A stretch of 13,217 bases of DNA, taken from positions 1 to 13,217 of the forward strand of contig JAISYA010000015.1 of NCBI GenBank assembly GCA_031270205.1. The letters run 5' to 3'. Source of the DNA: Treponema sp. (lineage in GTDB: Bacteria > Spirochaetota > Spirochaetia > Treponematales > Breznakiellaceae). The notes under the pieces are model-generated. The model made no database searches. It was not told the DNA's origin and saw only the letters and a list, made by a program, of their open reading frames with translations. The translations under genes and the position numbers were made by a program. Below, piece after piece: positions 1-6,677 of the stretch; position 1 is the stretch's first letter; each line of letters begins with the position of its first letter.

Positions 1-10
1 TTATTCGCAA

Positions 11-85
11 GTCTGGTTTAATACCCCGCGGCTTGCCGCGGCTCAAATGCCGCAACGCTTACAATGATTTGGTATTAAGCCAGAC
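11..85. repeat. Nested inverted repeat with CTTG-loop hairpin (copy 1)
   Basis: The outer arms 11-25 (GTCTGGTTTAATACC) and 71-85 are reverse complements at 14 of 15 positions. Inside them, 26-41 is a perfect hairpin, CCGCGG-CTTG-CCGCGG. Copy 2 near 129-171 has the same order of elements (CGCAA, GTTTAA, ATACC, CGCGG, CTTG, CCGCGG), so the two look like diverged members of one family. The stretch has no credible ORF. It could be a REP-like or MITE-like element or an RNA structure at the 3' end of an upstream gene; the sequence alone does not decide. Confidence 0.6.
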
Positions 86-109
86 GGTATAAAAAACTTC
101 CTATCGAAC

Positions 110-170
110 GAGCCTCCGATCGAACTAACGCAACGTTTAAGATACCGCGGGGCTTGCCCCGCGGAGGCTC
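110..170. repeat. CTTG-loop palindrome (copy 2) with inverted flanks
   Basis: Positions 145-164 read CCGCGGGG-CTTG-CCCCGCGG, a perfect 8-bp stem with the same CTTG loop as copy 1. GAGCCTCCG at 110-118 is the exact reverse complement of CGGAGGCTC at 162-170, giving an alternative, larger stem that excludes the inner one at 162-164. The heptamer ATCGAAC occurs at 103-109 and 119-125. The 17 nt at 154-170 recur exactly at 13028-13044, at the other end of the window, so this is a dispersed repeat. Confidence 0.6.
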
Positions 171-229
171 ATTCCGAAGCAGTTCCGCTTTTTGCCCTCA
201 TTGAAAAAGCGCCCCAGGCGGTTACCGAA

Positions 230-265
230 GCGCTGTCAGGATAGCGCAGTGGCGCCAGACGCCAC
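230..265. repeat. Two adjacent small hairpins
   Basis: GCGCT (230-234) pairs with AGCGC (243-247), and GTGGCG (249-254) pairs with CGCCAC (260-265) across a 5-nt loop. The pyrimidine-rich tract that follows is not a plain U run, so this is at best a poor terminator for something upstream of the window. Confidence 0.3.
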
Positions 266-272
266 ATTGTCT

Positions 273-335
273 GCTCTTCACTCTTCGCTCTTCATTCACT
301 CTTCTTTGCTCTTTGCTCCCTGCTCTCTGTTCTCT
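273..335. repeat. CT-rich degenerate heptad tandem repeat
   Basis: The tract divides into eight heptads of the form (G/A)CTCTTC or GCTCYCT: 273-279, 280-286, 287-293, 298-304, 308-314, 315-321, 322-328 and 329-335. They are broken by a 4-nt (ATTC) and a 3-nt (TTT) insert. It is almost purely pyrimidine on the + strand and lies about 20 nt upstream of the predicted -35 of the liv operon. Short heptad repeats of this kind occur between genes in several bacterial groups; a role here is not shown. Confidence 0.6.
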
Positions 336-355
336 AAACCCGCGCTTTTGTCCGG

Positions 356-384
356 TTGATTATTATGAAAATTTATAGGATTAT
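356..384 (+). promoter_or_regulatory. Weak candidate promoter of the liv operon
   Basis: TTGATT (356-361) and GATTAT (379-384) are separated by 17 nt in an AT-rich stretch that contrasts with the GC-rich flanks. The -10 matches the sigma-70 consensus at only four positions, so another start in this stretch is possible. The first gene follows with a strong AAGGAGG ribosome binding site at 404-410, 4 nt before the ATG. Confidence 0.3.
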
Positions 385-414
385 GGGGTATTCATACCTT
401 ACTAAGGAGGAAAC

Positions 415-1569
415 ATGAAAACAGTCAAAATCATCTGTTTGGTTCTGATCGCCTGTCTGGTTCTGCTGTCCTGCAGGGGCGGCAAGAAAGCCGAGGAGGA
501 GGTGATCAAAATCGGGGTCTTTGAGCCGATGACCGGGGCGAATGCCGCCGGCGGGGCCATGGAAGTCGAGGGAATCAGGCTCGCCAATGAGCTTAATCCC
601 ACAGTCACGGCGGGAGGGAAAACCTACAAGGTGGAACTGGTAGTCGCCGACAACAAGTCCGACAAGGTCGAGGCGGCTACCGCGGTTCAGCGGCTTATTG
701 ACGGGGACAAGGTTCCGGTGCTCCTTGGCTCATGGGGTTCCTCGCTGGCAATGGCCGGCGGCGAAGTGGCCCGTGACGCGCGGATTCCCGTAATCGGCCT
801 TTCCTGTACCAATCCGCTGGTAACCGCCGGAAATGATTACTACTTCCGGGTGTGCTTTATCGATCCTTTCCAGGGAGTGGTAATGTCCAACTATGCCTAC
901 AACGATCTGAAAGCCAAGACCGCGGTTATCGTGCAGGAAGTTTCCAACGACTATTCGGTCGGGCTGGCGAAATTCTATTCCGACAATTTCAAAAAGCTCA
1001 CCGGAAACCCCAACGCGATACTCGCCACGGTTAATTACAATACCGGGGATCAGGATTTCAGCGCCCAGCTTACCACCATCCGCAACCTCAATCCCGACGT
1101 GATCTTCGCGCCGGGGAACTACACCGAGTCGGCGCTGGTGATGAAGCAGGCCAGGGAACTGGGGATCACCGTGCCGATTATCGGCGGCGACACCTGGGAG
1201 ACCCCGGAATTTATCGATGTGGGCCGCGAGCGGGTTGAAGGGGCGGTGTTCTCCACCTTCTTCGCATCCGAATACGCCGGCACACCGGAAGCGAAAACAT
1301 TCCTGGACGAGTACCGCAAGCGTTACAACAAGGAACCTGCGGCGGTAACCGCCCTTGGGTATGACGGCTATCTGGTTGCGCTGGACGCTATCAAGCGGGC
1401 AGGTTCCATTGAGCCGCAGAAAATACGGGACGCCATCGCGGTAACAAAAGGTTTTGTGGGCGCGGCGGGTACGGTTACGCTGGACGAGAACGGCGACGCC
1501 ACCAAGAGCGCTTTTATTAAAGCGGTTGAGGGCGGCAAGTTCGTGTTCAAGACCGTCGTCAATCCCTAA
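415..1569 (+). CDS. livK: ABC importer substrate-binding lipoprotein (LivJ/LivK type)
   Basis: This is the extracytoplasmic solute receptor for the importer encoded by the next four genes. A Lys-containing N-terminus and hydrophobic segment (residues 1-16) end in lipobox LLSC (17-20), so the mature protein is probably lipid-anchored at Cys20, followed by a charged linker (GGKKAEEE). The body has the type I periplasmic binding protein pattern (Peripla_BP_6): an IKIGVFEPMTG strand-loop at the start, a region around IVQEVSNDYSVGLAKFY in the middle, and GYDGYLVALDAI near the C-terminus. At 384 aa it is normal for the family. The start is set by AAGGAGG just upstream. Members of this family bind Leu/Ile/Val but also other amino acids, amides or urea, so the ligand cannot be named from sequence alone. 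Confidence 0.92.
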   Translation: MKTVKIICLVLIACLVLLSCRGGKKAEEEVIKIGVFEPMTGANAAGGAMEVEGIRLANELNPTVTAGGKTYKVELVVADNKSDKVEAATAVQRLIDGDKVPVLLGSWGSSLAMAGGEVARDARIPVIGLSCTNPLVTAGNDYYFRVCFIDPFQGVVMSNYAYNDLKAKTAVIVQEVSNDYSVGLAKFYSDNFKKLTGNPNAILATVNYNTGDQDFSAQLTTIRNLNPDVIFAPGNYTESALVMKQARELGITVPIIGGDTWETPEFIDVGRERVEGAVFSTFFASEYAGTPEAKTFLDEYRKRYNKEPAAVTALGYDGYLVALDAIKRAGSIEPQKIRDAIAVTKGFVGAAGTVTLDENGDATKSAFIKAVEGGKFVFKTVVNP

Positions 1570-1589
1570 CGGTAACGGAGAGGCAGGGC

Positions 1590-2483
1590 ATGTTTATCGA
1601 CCAATTTTTGCAGTATCTGACTAACGCCCTGTCTTTGGGGAGCCTGTACGCCCTGATAGCCATCGGCTATACCATGGTGTACGGGATCCTCAGGCTCATC
1701 AATTTTGCCCACGGGGACGTGTTCATGCTGGGGGGATATATCGCCTTCTATTGCATTACCCTCGCGTTCATGCCCTGGTGGGCCGGTTTTATTGTGGCTC
1801 TTGGCCTTACGGGACTCTTCGGCGTCGCCCTTGAGCGGGCGGCTTACCGTCCCCTGCGTCATTCGCCGAAAATCTCGATTATGATCAGCGCCATCGGCGC
1901 TTCTTTTCTTATGGAGAATCTCGCCACGGTGATATTCGGCGGGAGGCCCAAAGGCTTTCCCGTACCGGATATATTTAACAGGGTGGTGCAAATCGGCGCG
2001 GTTTCGGTGGTAAACGTGAGTCTCGTCATTCCGGTATTAACCGCCATTCTCCTCACCATTCTGCTCATTATCGTTCACAAGACAAAAACCGGCATGGCCA
2101 TGCGGGCAGTGTCCACCGATTTGGCGGCGGCGCGGCTCATGGCCATTGACGTTAATAAAATAGTTTCGTTTACTTTCGGGACCGGCTCGGTGCTGGCCGC
2201 CATTGGCGGGGTCATGTGGTCTTTCAAATACCCTCAGCTTAATCCCACCATGGGGATGATTCCCGGCCTTAAGTGCTTTATCGCCGCGGTCATAGGCGGC
2301 ATCGGCAATATATCGGGCGCGGTTTTGGGAGGGCTGCTCCTGGGCTTCATTGAAATCATGGTTATCGCGGCGCTGCCTACGTTAACCGGCTACCGGGACG
2401 CATTTGCGTTTGTGCTGCTCATTGTTGTGCTGCTGGTAAAGCCATCGGGGCTTTTGGGCAAGAATCAGATCGAGAAGGTGTAG
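1590..2483 (+). CDS. livH: ABC importer permease LivH
   Basis: This is one of the two inner-membrane permease subunits of the importer. It is 297 aa and almost entirely hydrophobic, with about eight membrane segments. It carries the LivH hallmark GYTMVYGILRLINFAHGD at residues 26-43, followed by FMLGGY. Later blocks include TDLAAARLMAIDVNKI, which fits the cytoplasmic loop that contacts the ATPases, and a Gly-rich AAVIGGIGNISGAVLGG segment. It starts 20 nt after livK behind a GGAGAGG-like site (1577-1583). It should pair with LivM, with LivG and LivF docking on the cytoplasmic side. Confidence 0.93.
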   Translation: MFIDQFLQYLTNALSLGSLYALIAIGYTMVYGILRLINFAHGDVFMLGGYIAFYCITLAFMPWWAGFIVALGLTGLFGVALERAAYRPLRHSPKISIMISAIGASFLMENLATVIFGGRPKGFPVPDIFNRVVQIGAVSVVNVSLVIPVLTAILLTILLIIVHKTKTGMAMRAVSTDLAAARLMAIDVNKIVSFTFGTGSVLAAIGGVMWSFKYPQLNPTMGMIPGLKCFIAAVIGGIGNISGAVLGGLLLGFIEIMVIAALPTLTGYRDAFAFVLLIVVLLVKPSGLLGKNQIEKV

Positions 2484-2492
2484 GCGGACGGT

Positions 2493-3569
2493 ATGATTGA
2501 GAAAACGCAAAAACGAATCCTGACCATTGCCGCGCTGGCGCTTATCGTTGCCCTTGTGATTATTGCCGACAATCTGTTCAGTTCCTTTACGCGGCGAATA
2601 TTCAACCTCTGCGGCATTTATATCATTCTCGCGCTTTCGCTCAACCTGATTAACGGCTTTACCGGCCTTTTTTCCCTGGGCCACGCGGGTTTTATGGCGC
2701 TGGGGGCCTACGTGAGCGCGCTTCTTACCATGAGTCCGGCCCAGAAGGAGATGAACTTTTTTCTGGCCCCGATTATCACGGCGCTGGCGAATATTCAGCT
2801 TCCCTTTATTCCGGCGCTGCTTATTGCCGGACTGGTGGCGGGGCTGGCGGGCTTTTTAATCGGCGCGCCGGTGCTGCGCCTGCGGGACGATTATCTTGCC
2901 ATCGCCACGCTCGGTTTTTCCGAGATTATCCGGGTGGTGATTACCAATTTGCAGCCGGTTACCAACGGCGCTTTGGGCCTCAAGGGGCTGCCCCGTTATT
3001 CGACAACGTTTATGATCTGGGGCATTGCCGCCCTTTCGGTTGTTTTTATCCTGGCGCTGATCAATTCCGCGTTTGGCAGAACATGCCGCGCCGTGCGGGA
3101 CAACGAAATTGCCGCGCAGGCCATGGGGATTGACATTGCCAGGGTTAAAATCACCAGTTTTACCATTGCCAGTTTCATGGCGGGTATAGGCGGCGCGCTT
3201 CTGGGGCATCTGATGAGTACCATCGATCCGAAGATGTTTGCCTTTAGCCTGACGTATAACATTTTGCTTATCGTGGTGCTGGGAGGAATCGGCAGCGTTT
3301 CCGGTTCTGTCTTTGCGGCGATTATTGTTACCATTTCAATGGAGGCGCTTCGTTTCCTTGACGGTTCGCTGAATCTGATCTTTATCCGCACCCAGGGCCT
3401 GCCGGGGCTGCGCATGGTGGTGTTCAGCATTTTGTTGATGCTGGTTGTCATTTACCGGCAGCAGGGTCTGATGGGCAAAAAAGAGTTTTCCTGGGACATG
3501 CTCGCCGGTTCACCTGCGGCGGCCGTTCTTAAAAAGCGATTTGCCCGCGGCGGCGCGGGAGGGACCTAA
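2493..3569 (+). CDS. livM: ABC importer permease LivM
   Basis: This is the second permease subunit. It is 358 aa, with a short basic N-terminus (MIEKTQKR) and then many membrane segments. Family landmarks are LSLNLINGFTGLFSLGHAGF at residues 48-67, LRLRDDYLAIATLGFSEIIR near 130-150, and the coupling-loop type sequence RAVRDNEIAAQAMGIDIARV followed by a Gly-rich stretch. The C-terminus ends in a basic tail. It starts 9 nt after livH without a strong ribosome binding site, which suggests translational coupling. Its stop TAA shares one base with the livG start codon. Confidence 0.93.
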   Translation: MIEKTQKRILTIAALALIVALVIIADNLFSSFTRRIFNLCGIYIILALSLNLINGFTGLFSLGHAGFMALGAYVSALLTMSPAQKEMNFFLAPIITALANIQLPFIPALLIAGLVAGLAGFLIGAPVLRLRDDYLAIATLGFSEIIRVVITNLQPVTNGALGLKGLPRYSTTFMIWGIAALSVVFILALINSAFGRTCRAVRDNEIAAQAMGIDIARVKITSFTIASFMAGIGGALLGHLMSTIDPKMFAFSLTYNILLIVVLGGIGSVSGSVFAAIIVTISMEALRFLDGSLNLIFIRTQGLPGLRMVVFSILLMLVVIYRQQGLMGKKEFSWDMLAGSPAAAVLKKRFARGGAGGT

Positions 3570-4324
3570 TGCTCCAGACAAGGTGTCTGACAATGCAATT
3601 CGGCGGCCTTTCCGCGGTTTCCGATTTTTCGACTACCGTTGAAAACGGCGAGATTGTGGGGCTTATCGGGCCGAACGGCGCCGGCAAGACCACGGTTTTT
3701 AACATGATCACCGGCGTTTATGCCCCGACCAAAGGCGAGATTCTGCTGGACGGGAAAAACATCGCCGGTAAACAGCCCCACGCCATAACCGCCGCCGGCA
3801 TTGCCCGTACTTTTCAGAATATCAGGCTCTTCCACGAAATGACGGTGCTGGAAAACATTCTCGCCGCCTGTTACCTTCGGGAGAAGCCGAATCTGTTTGA
3901 GTCGGTGCTGCATCTGCCCGGCTATCTCGGCAAAGAGAAACGCTCCCGCGGCCTTGCCATGGAATTGCTCGATTCCGTCGGCCTGCTCGAAAATGCCGGT
4001 GACAACGCGGTTTCGCTGCCCTACGGCAAACAGCGCCGCCTTGAGATTGTCCGCGCCCTTGCCACCGGCCCCAGGATACTCCTGCTGGATGAACCCGCCG
4101 CGGGGATGAATCCCCAGGAGTCCTACGAACTGATGGACTTCATTGTTTCGGTGCGGGACAAATTTAAAATATCCGTGCTGCTCATTGAACACCACATGCA
4201 GGTTGTGATGGGTATTTGCACACGACTCTACGTGCTTGATTACGGCATAACCATCGCCGAGGGAAGCCCCGCGGAGATTCAAAAAAACCAAAAGGTGATA
4301 GACGCCTACCTGGGGGTGGGGTGA
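3569..4324 (+). CDS. livG: ABC importer ATPase LivG
   Basis: This is one of two cytoplasmic ATPases that power the importer. Visible motifs are Walker A GPNGAGKT (34-41), Q-loop Gln83 in ARTFQN, the LivG-type signature LPYGKQRRLEI (150-160) in place of canonical LSGGQ, Walker B ILLLDE (170-175) and switch His208 in LLIEHHM. The insert between Q-loop and signature (about residues 100-128) is typical of LivG rather than LivF. Its length, 251 aa, is normal. It starts on the last base of the livM stop codon, behind a GGGAGGGA purine run. Confidence 0.93.
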   Translation: MLQTRCLTMQFGGLSAVSDFSTTVENGEIVGLIGPNGAGKTTVFNMITGVYAPTKGEILLDGKNIAGKQPHAITAAGIARTFQNIRLFHEMTVLENILAACYLREKPNLFESVLHLPGYLGKEKRSRGLAMELLDSVGLLENAGDNAVSLPYGKQRRLEIVRALATGPRILLLDEPAAGMNPQESYELMDFIVSVRDKFKISVLLIEHHMQVVMGICTRLYVLDYGITIAEGSPAEIQKNQKVIDAYLGVG

Positions 4325-5034
4325 TGCTCAAACTTGCGGACCTTTCGGTTTTTTACGGCGGCATACACGCGCTGCGGGGCATTGACATGGAAGTCCCCGA
4401 CGGCAGGATCATCACTCTTATCGGCGCAAACGGCGCGGGCAAAAGCACCATGCTGAACGCCATTATCGGCCTGGTAAAGGCCGCTTCGGGAACGATCACC
4501 TGGGACGGCGAAGACATTACGCGCAACGATCCGAGGGACATTGTCTCGCGCGGCCTGGTCCTCATTCCCGAAGGCCGCCACGTATTTCCCAACCTCACGG
4601 TCGACGAAAACCTTACCCTTGGCGCGTACGCCAGAACTGACAAAGCGGGAATCAAAAAAGACAGGGAGCGCTGCTTTGTGTTTTTCCCCCGTTTGAAGGA
4701 ACGTATACGGCAGCACGCCGGAACCCTGAGCGGTGGTGAACAGCAGATGCTTGCCGTTGCCCGCGGCCTTATGTCCAGTCCCAGGATACTCATGCTTGAC
4801 GAGCCGAGTCTTGGGCTTGCCCCGCTGGTTTCAAAAATGATCTTTGACATTATCCGTGAGATAAACAAAAACGGCACCACCATTCTGCTTGTTGAACAGA
4901 ACGCCCGCGCCGCCCTTGAGATTTCCGATTACGCTTATGTGCTTGAGACCGGCACAATCACCGCGCAAAACACCGGAATGGTTTTATTAAAAGACGACAA
5001 TATCCGCAAGGCGTATTTGGGCGAAGGGCAGTAA
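4324..5034 (+). CDS. livF: ABC importer ATPase LivF
   Basis: This is the second ATPase of the importer, expected to form a heterodimer with LivG. Motifs are Walker A GANGAGKS (34-41), the LivF-type PEGR in the Q-loop position (82-85), signature LSGGE (135-139), Walker B ILMLDEP (155-161) and VEQN (190-193), where LivF proteins characteristically carry Gln instead of the switch His. A GTG at 4321 would add one residue. I chose the ATG at 4324 because it overlaps the livG stop as TGATG and gives the usual MLK N-terminus. This is the last gene of the operon. Confidence 0.93.
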   Translation: MLKLADLSVFYGGIHALRGIDMEVPDGRIITLIGANGAGKSTMLNAIIGLVKAASGTITWDGEDITRNDPRDIVSRGLVLIPEGRHVFPNLTVDENLTLGAYARTDKAGIKKDRERCFVFFPRLKERIRQHAGTLSGGEQQMLAVARGLMSSPRILMLDEPSLGLAPLVSKMIFDIIREINKNGTTILLVEQNARAALEISDYAYVLETGTITAQNTGMVLLKDDNIRKAYLGEGQ

Positions 5035-5041
5035 AGCGGAG

Positions 5042-5057
5042 CGAAGCCGGCGCTTCG
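5042..5057 (+). terminator. Possible hairpin after liv operon
   Basis: CGAAGC (5042-5047) and GCTTCG (5052-5057) form a 6-bp stem with a CGGC loop, 7 nt after the livF stop codon. No U run follows, so if it acts at all it is a weak or protein-assisted terminator. Confidence 0.25.
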
Positions 5058-5082
5058 GGCAATTCCGTATCATACCAGTTAC

Positions 5083-5226
5083 ATGAAACGCAGACTGCCG
5101 GGCGGTATACAGGATTTTGTCTCCATTCGGGAAGAAAGATTTGTCTATGCGAATAAAACAGAACGCATCCATGCGTTGAGCGCCGGGGACGCTTACCCTT
5201 CCAGCGCTTCTTTAATAACACTGTAA
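5083..5226 (+). pseudogene. Truncated N-terminus of an AAA-ATPase-like (PF09820) protein
   Basis: A 47-codon ORF begins MKRR and continues LPGGIQDFVSIREERFVYA, NKTERIHAL, SAGDAY. This closely resembles, from memory, the N-terminus of the large 'AAA-ATPase-like' family, which reads roughly GIQDFxxLREENYxYVDKT, then a short helix and SGKxYFLSRPRRFGKSL with the P-loop. Similarity stops at the Tyr of SGKxY, just before the P-loop, and the frame ends after about ten unrelated residues. The product would lack all ATPase motifs. No good ribosome binding site precedes the ATG. Its last third overlaps the 3' end of the opposing acyltransferase gene. I read it as the relic of a mostly deleted gene; a functional small protein is unlikely. 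Confidence 0.6.
5151..5178 (-). terminator. Probable intrinsic terminator of the mfd-HAD-plsC strand
   Basis: AACGCAT (5162-5168) and ATGCGTT (5171-5177) are perfect inverted arms, workable as a 6-bp stem with a 4-nt loop. Read on the minus strand, the stem is followed by CTGTTTTATT. It lies 16 nt past the acyltransferase stop codon. The stem is short and only moderately GC-rich. It also lies inside the PF09820 relic. Confidence 0.5.
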
Positions 5227-5912
5227 ATCTGATTCGGGAGAATCTGCTTCTGGCCGTGTGAAGGAATGGCCGCGGTGTCGATTGCTTTGCAGAAGGTAAC
5301 TTTCAGCGGCGCTTTGTTCACGCGGTAGTTTTTTTCAAAGACATCGTAGGTTCCGGCGATGGCGACCGGAACAATGAGAGCCTCCGCGCGGGTGGCGAGT
5401 TTGAAAGAGCCGGAATGAAAGGGAAGCAGGCCCGCGCCGCGGGAACGGTGGCCTTCGGGGAAGATGATCATGGCGCCGCCGGCCCTGATCCGGTCGACTC
5501 CCCTGTTGATGGTGCGGATCGCCTTGCGCGCGTTTTTCCGGTCGATAAAGAGGCCGCCAAGCACGGATATCCACAGGTTAAGAATGGGAATTAAAAGCAG
5601 TTCCTTTTTGGCGACAAAGCCGAAAGGGCGGCCGGCATACGCCAGTAACAGCACGATGTCAAAACTGCCGCCGTGGTTGCCGACAAAACAGACGCCCCTC
5701 CCGCGGGGTATGTTTTCCCTGCCGGTTACCGTCACTTCGCAGCCGACAAGCCTGATCAAGAGCAGCGCCCAGCCCTGGGCGACGCGGTACATTAAAACCG
5801 ACATGGGCCCGCGCAGGCCCAGCAGACTGAAAACCACCACGACTATTCCGATGGGGATCAGTCCAAGTACGCCGGCTACTACATAGGCAAAACAAATAAC
5901 GGTCTTTATCAT
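5193..5912 (-). CDS. plsC: 1-acyl-sn-glycerol-3-phosphate acyltransferase (PlsC family)
   Basis: This family transfers an acyl chain to the sn-2 position of lysophosphatidic acid at the inner membrane, making phosphatidic acid. The 239-aa protein has one or two N-terminal hydrophobic segments (about residues 5-33). It then shows the acyltransferase blocks in order: NHGGSFD (79-85) with the catalytic HX4D pair His80/Asp85, a KKE block at 102-104, GGLFIDR (119-125), and FPEGHRSRG (151-159), which binds the substrate phosphate. The ATG overlaps the upstream HAD stop codon as ATGA, with GAGGT a few bases upstream, so the two are translationally coupled. Related acyltransferases act on lyso- or ornithine lipids; the exact substrate is inferred. 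Confidence 0.88.
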   Translation of the reverse strand: MIKTVICFAYVVAGVLGLIPIGIVVVVFSLLGLRGPMSVLMYRVAQGWALLLIRLVGCEVTVTGRENIPRGRGVCFVGNHGGSFDIVLLLAYAGRPFGFVAKKELLLIPILNLWISVLGGLFIDRKNARKAIRTINRGVDRIRAGGAMIIFPEGHRSRGAGLLPFHSGSFKLATRAEALIVPVAIAGTYDVFEKNYRVNKAPLKVTFCKAIDTAAIPSHGQKQILPNQIYSVIKEALEG

Positions 5913-6532
5913 AATACCTCAAATCTCCGGTCGATTTTTCTAAGAGCCTCCCTGGCGGACTGCGGGCCTTCCCAGACAAAGCCGCGCATCCCAAGTTTTT
6001 CCGCCATTGCTATATTATCAACACTGTCATCAAAAAAAACAATCTCTTCAAAATCAATGCCGCTCCGTTCTTTCAGTTTCCCGTAAATCGCCGCTTCCGG
6101 TTTTACCAAATTATACTCGCAGGAAAAAACACTGAAGTCCGCCTCGGCGATAATGGGGATGCTTTTGCGCACCCAGGCAAGAAAATCGTGGGGCATGTTG
6201 GAAAGTACCCCCAGGGCAAAACCGGCGGCCTTCACATCCTTCATCAGCTGAATCGTGTCCTGATTCAAATGCCGGTAGCTGTCCATTTCGGTTTGGGCGA
6301 TTGTTTCAAGGCTTGAATCATCGGGAAAAATCCCTTCGCCCGCAAGAATAAATCTGAAGTATTCCCTGGTGTTATAAATCCCCCGGTCATACTCGCTTCG
6401 GTATTTACGGTTCAGCTCCCGCAGGGTATCAAGCGTCAGCCCCGTCAGCCGCCCCACTTCCCTTTCCGCTTCGGGAGTCGGGTTTAAACTTATAACGCCG
6501 CCATAATCAAACACTACCGCTTTAATGCCCAT
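5909..6532 (-). CDS. HAD-superfamily hydrolase, subfamily IA-like
   Basis: This is a haloacid dehalogenase-type phosphatase of 207 aa. Motif I is VVFDYGGV with nucleophile Asp9; the usual second Asp is Gly11, as in the DFGGV/DFGNV branch of subfamily IA. Motif II is VLSNMP (Ser111-Asn112), motif III is Lys144 in VKPEAAIY, and motif IV is FFDDSVDN (166-173). An all-alpha cap fits between residues 15 and 100. These features suggest an active phosphatase on a small phosphorylated metabolite, such as a sugar phosphate or nucleotide; the substrate is not predictable. It starts behind a strong AAGGAGA site and overlaps plsC by 4 nt, so a role linked to lipid precursors is possible but unproven. Confidence 0.85.
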   Translation of the reverse strand: MGIKAVVFDYGGVISLNPTPEAEREVGRLTGLTLDTLRELNRKYRSEYDRGIYNTREYFRFILAGEGIFPDDSSLETIAQTEMDSYRHLNQDTIQLMKDVKAAGFALGVLSNMPHDFLAWVRKSIPIIAEADFSVFSCEYNLVKPEAAIYGKLKERSGIDFEEIVFFDDSVDNIAMAEKLGMRGFVWEGPQSAREALRKIDRRFEVL

Positions 6533-6555
6533 TATTTTCTCCTTGGTTGACCAAA

Positions 6556-6570
6556 TACCGGCAGCCGGTA
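6556..6570 (-). promoter_or_regulatory. Leader hairpin upstream of HAD gene ribosome binding site
   Basis: TACCGG and CCGGTA form a perfect 6-bp stem around a 3-nt loop. Next to it, TTGGT-CA-ACCAA on the minus strand (6543-6554) is a second small inverted repeat abutting the ribosome binding site. Both fall in the predicted 5' untranslated region and could affect translation or mRNA stability. No known riboswitch is recognised. Confidence 0.3.
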
Positions 6571-6578
6571 CCTTAATT

Positions 6579-6594
6579 TAGTATAAATATACTA
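6579..6594. promoter_or_regulatory. 7-bp inverted repeat over the HAD-plsC promoter -10
   Basis: TAGTATA-AA-TATACTA is a perfect inverted repeat that covers the predicted -10 hexamer, a position suited to a repressor operator. The AT-rich composition makes a chance palindrome easier, so this is only a candidate. Confidence 0.35.
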
Positions 6595-6613
6595 TATAAT
6601 GCAAGTTACGCAA
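6586..6613 (-). promoter_or_regulatory. Predicted sigma-70-type promoter for HAD-plsC
   Basis: On the minus strand TTGCGT (6608-6613) is followed after 16 nt by TATATT (6586-6591), in a strongly AT-rich stretch between GC-rich genes. It would give the HAD-plsC pair a transcript independent of mfd, with a leader of about 45 nt. Confidence 0.5.
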
Positions 6614-6624
6614 GTCTGCAGGCA

Positions 6625-6677
6625 GGAATTCCGGTTTCAACCACAGATTTCTACATCAAGATCATTCCGGCAATTCC
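6625..6677 (-). repeat. Long-loop inverted repeat immediately after mfd
   Basis: GGAATTCCGG (6625-6634) can pair with CCGGCAATTCC (6667-6677), giving ten base pairs with one bulged base and a loop of about 32 nt, starting next to the mfd stop codon. It might protect or end the mfd transcript. No U run follows, so it is not a standard terminator. Confidence 0.3.

Noticed and set aside
1..335. Possible CRISPR array or tRNA in the repeat-rich left end
   Set aside because: Only two diverged palindromic units with no equal-length spacers; no cloverleaf with a TTC-type T-loop or anticodon stem was found.
3566..4291. 241-codon open frame on the minus strand opposite livG
   Set aside because: It lies entirely opposite livG, whose ABC motifs are complete, and its translation is His/Asn/Gly-rich without recognisable motifs. 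It is a by-product of GC-rich codon use.
4987..5221. Minus-strand frames between livF and plsC
   Set aside because: They overlap the PF09820-like + strand frame and the terminator and show no resemblance to any family.
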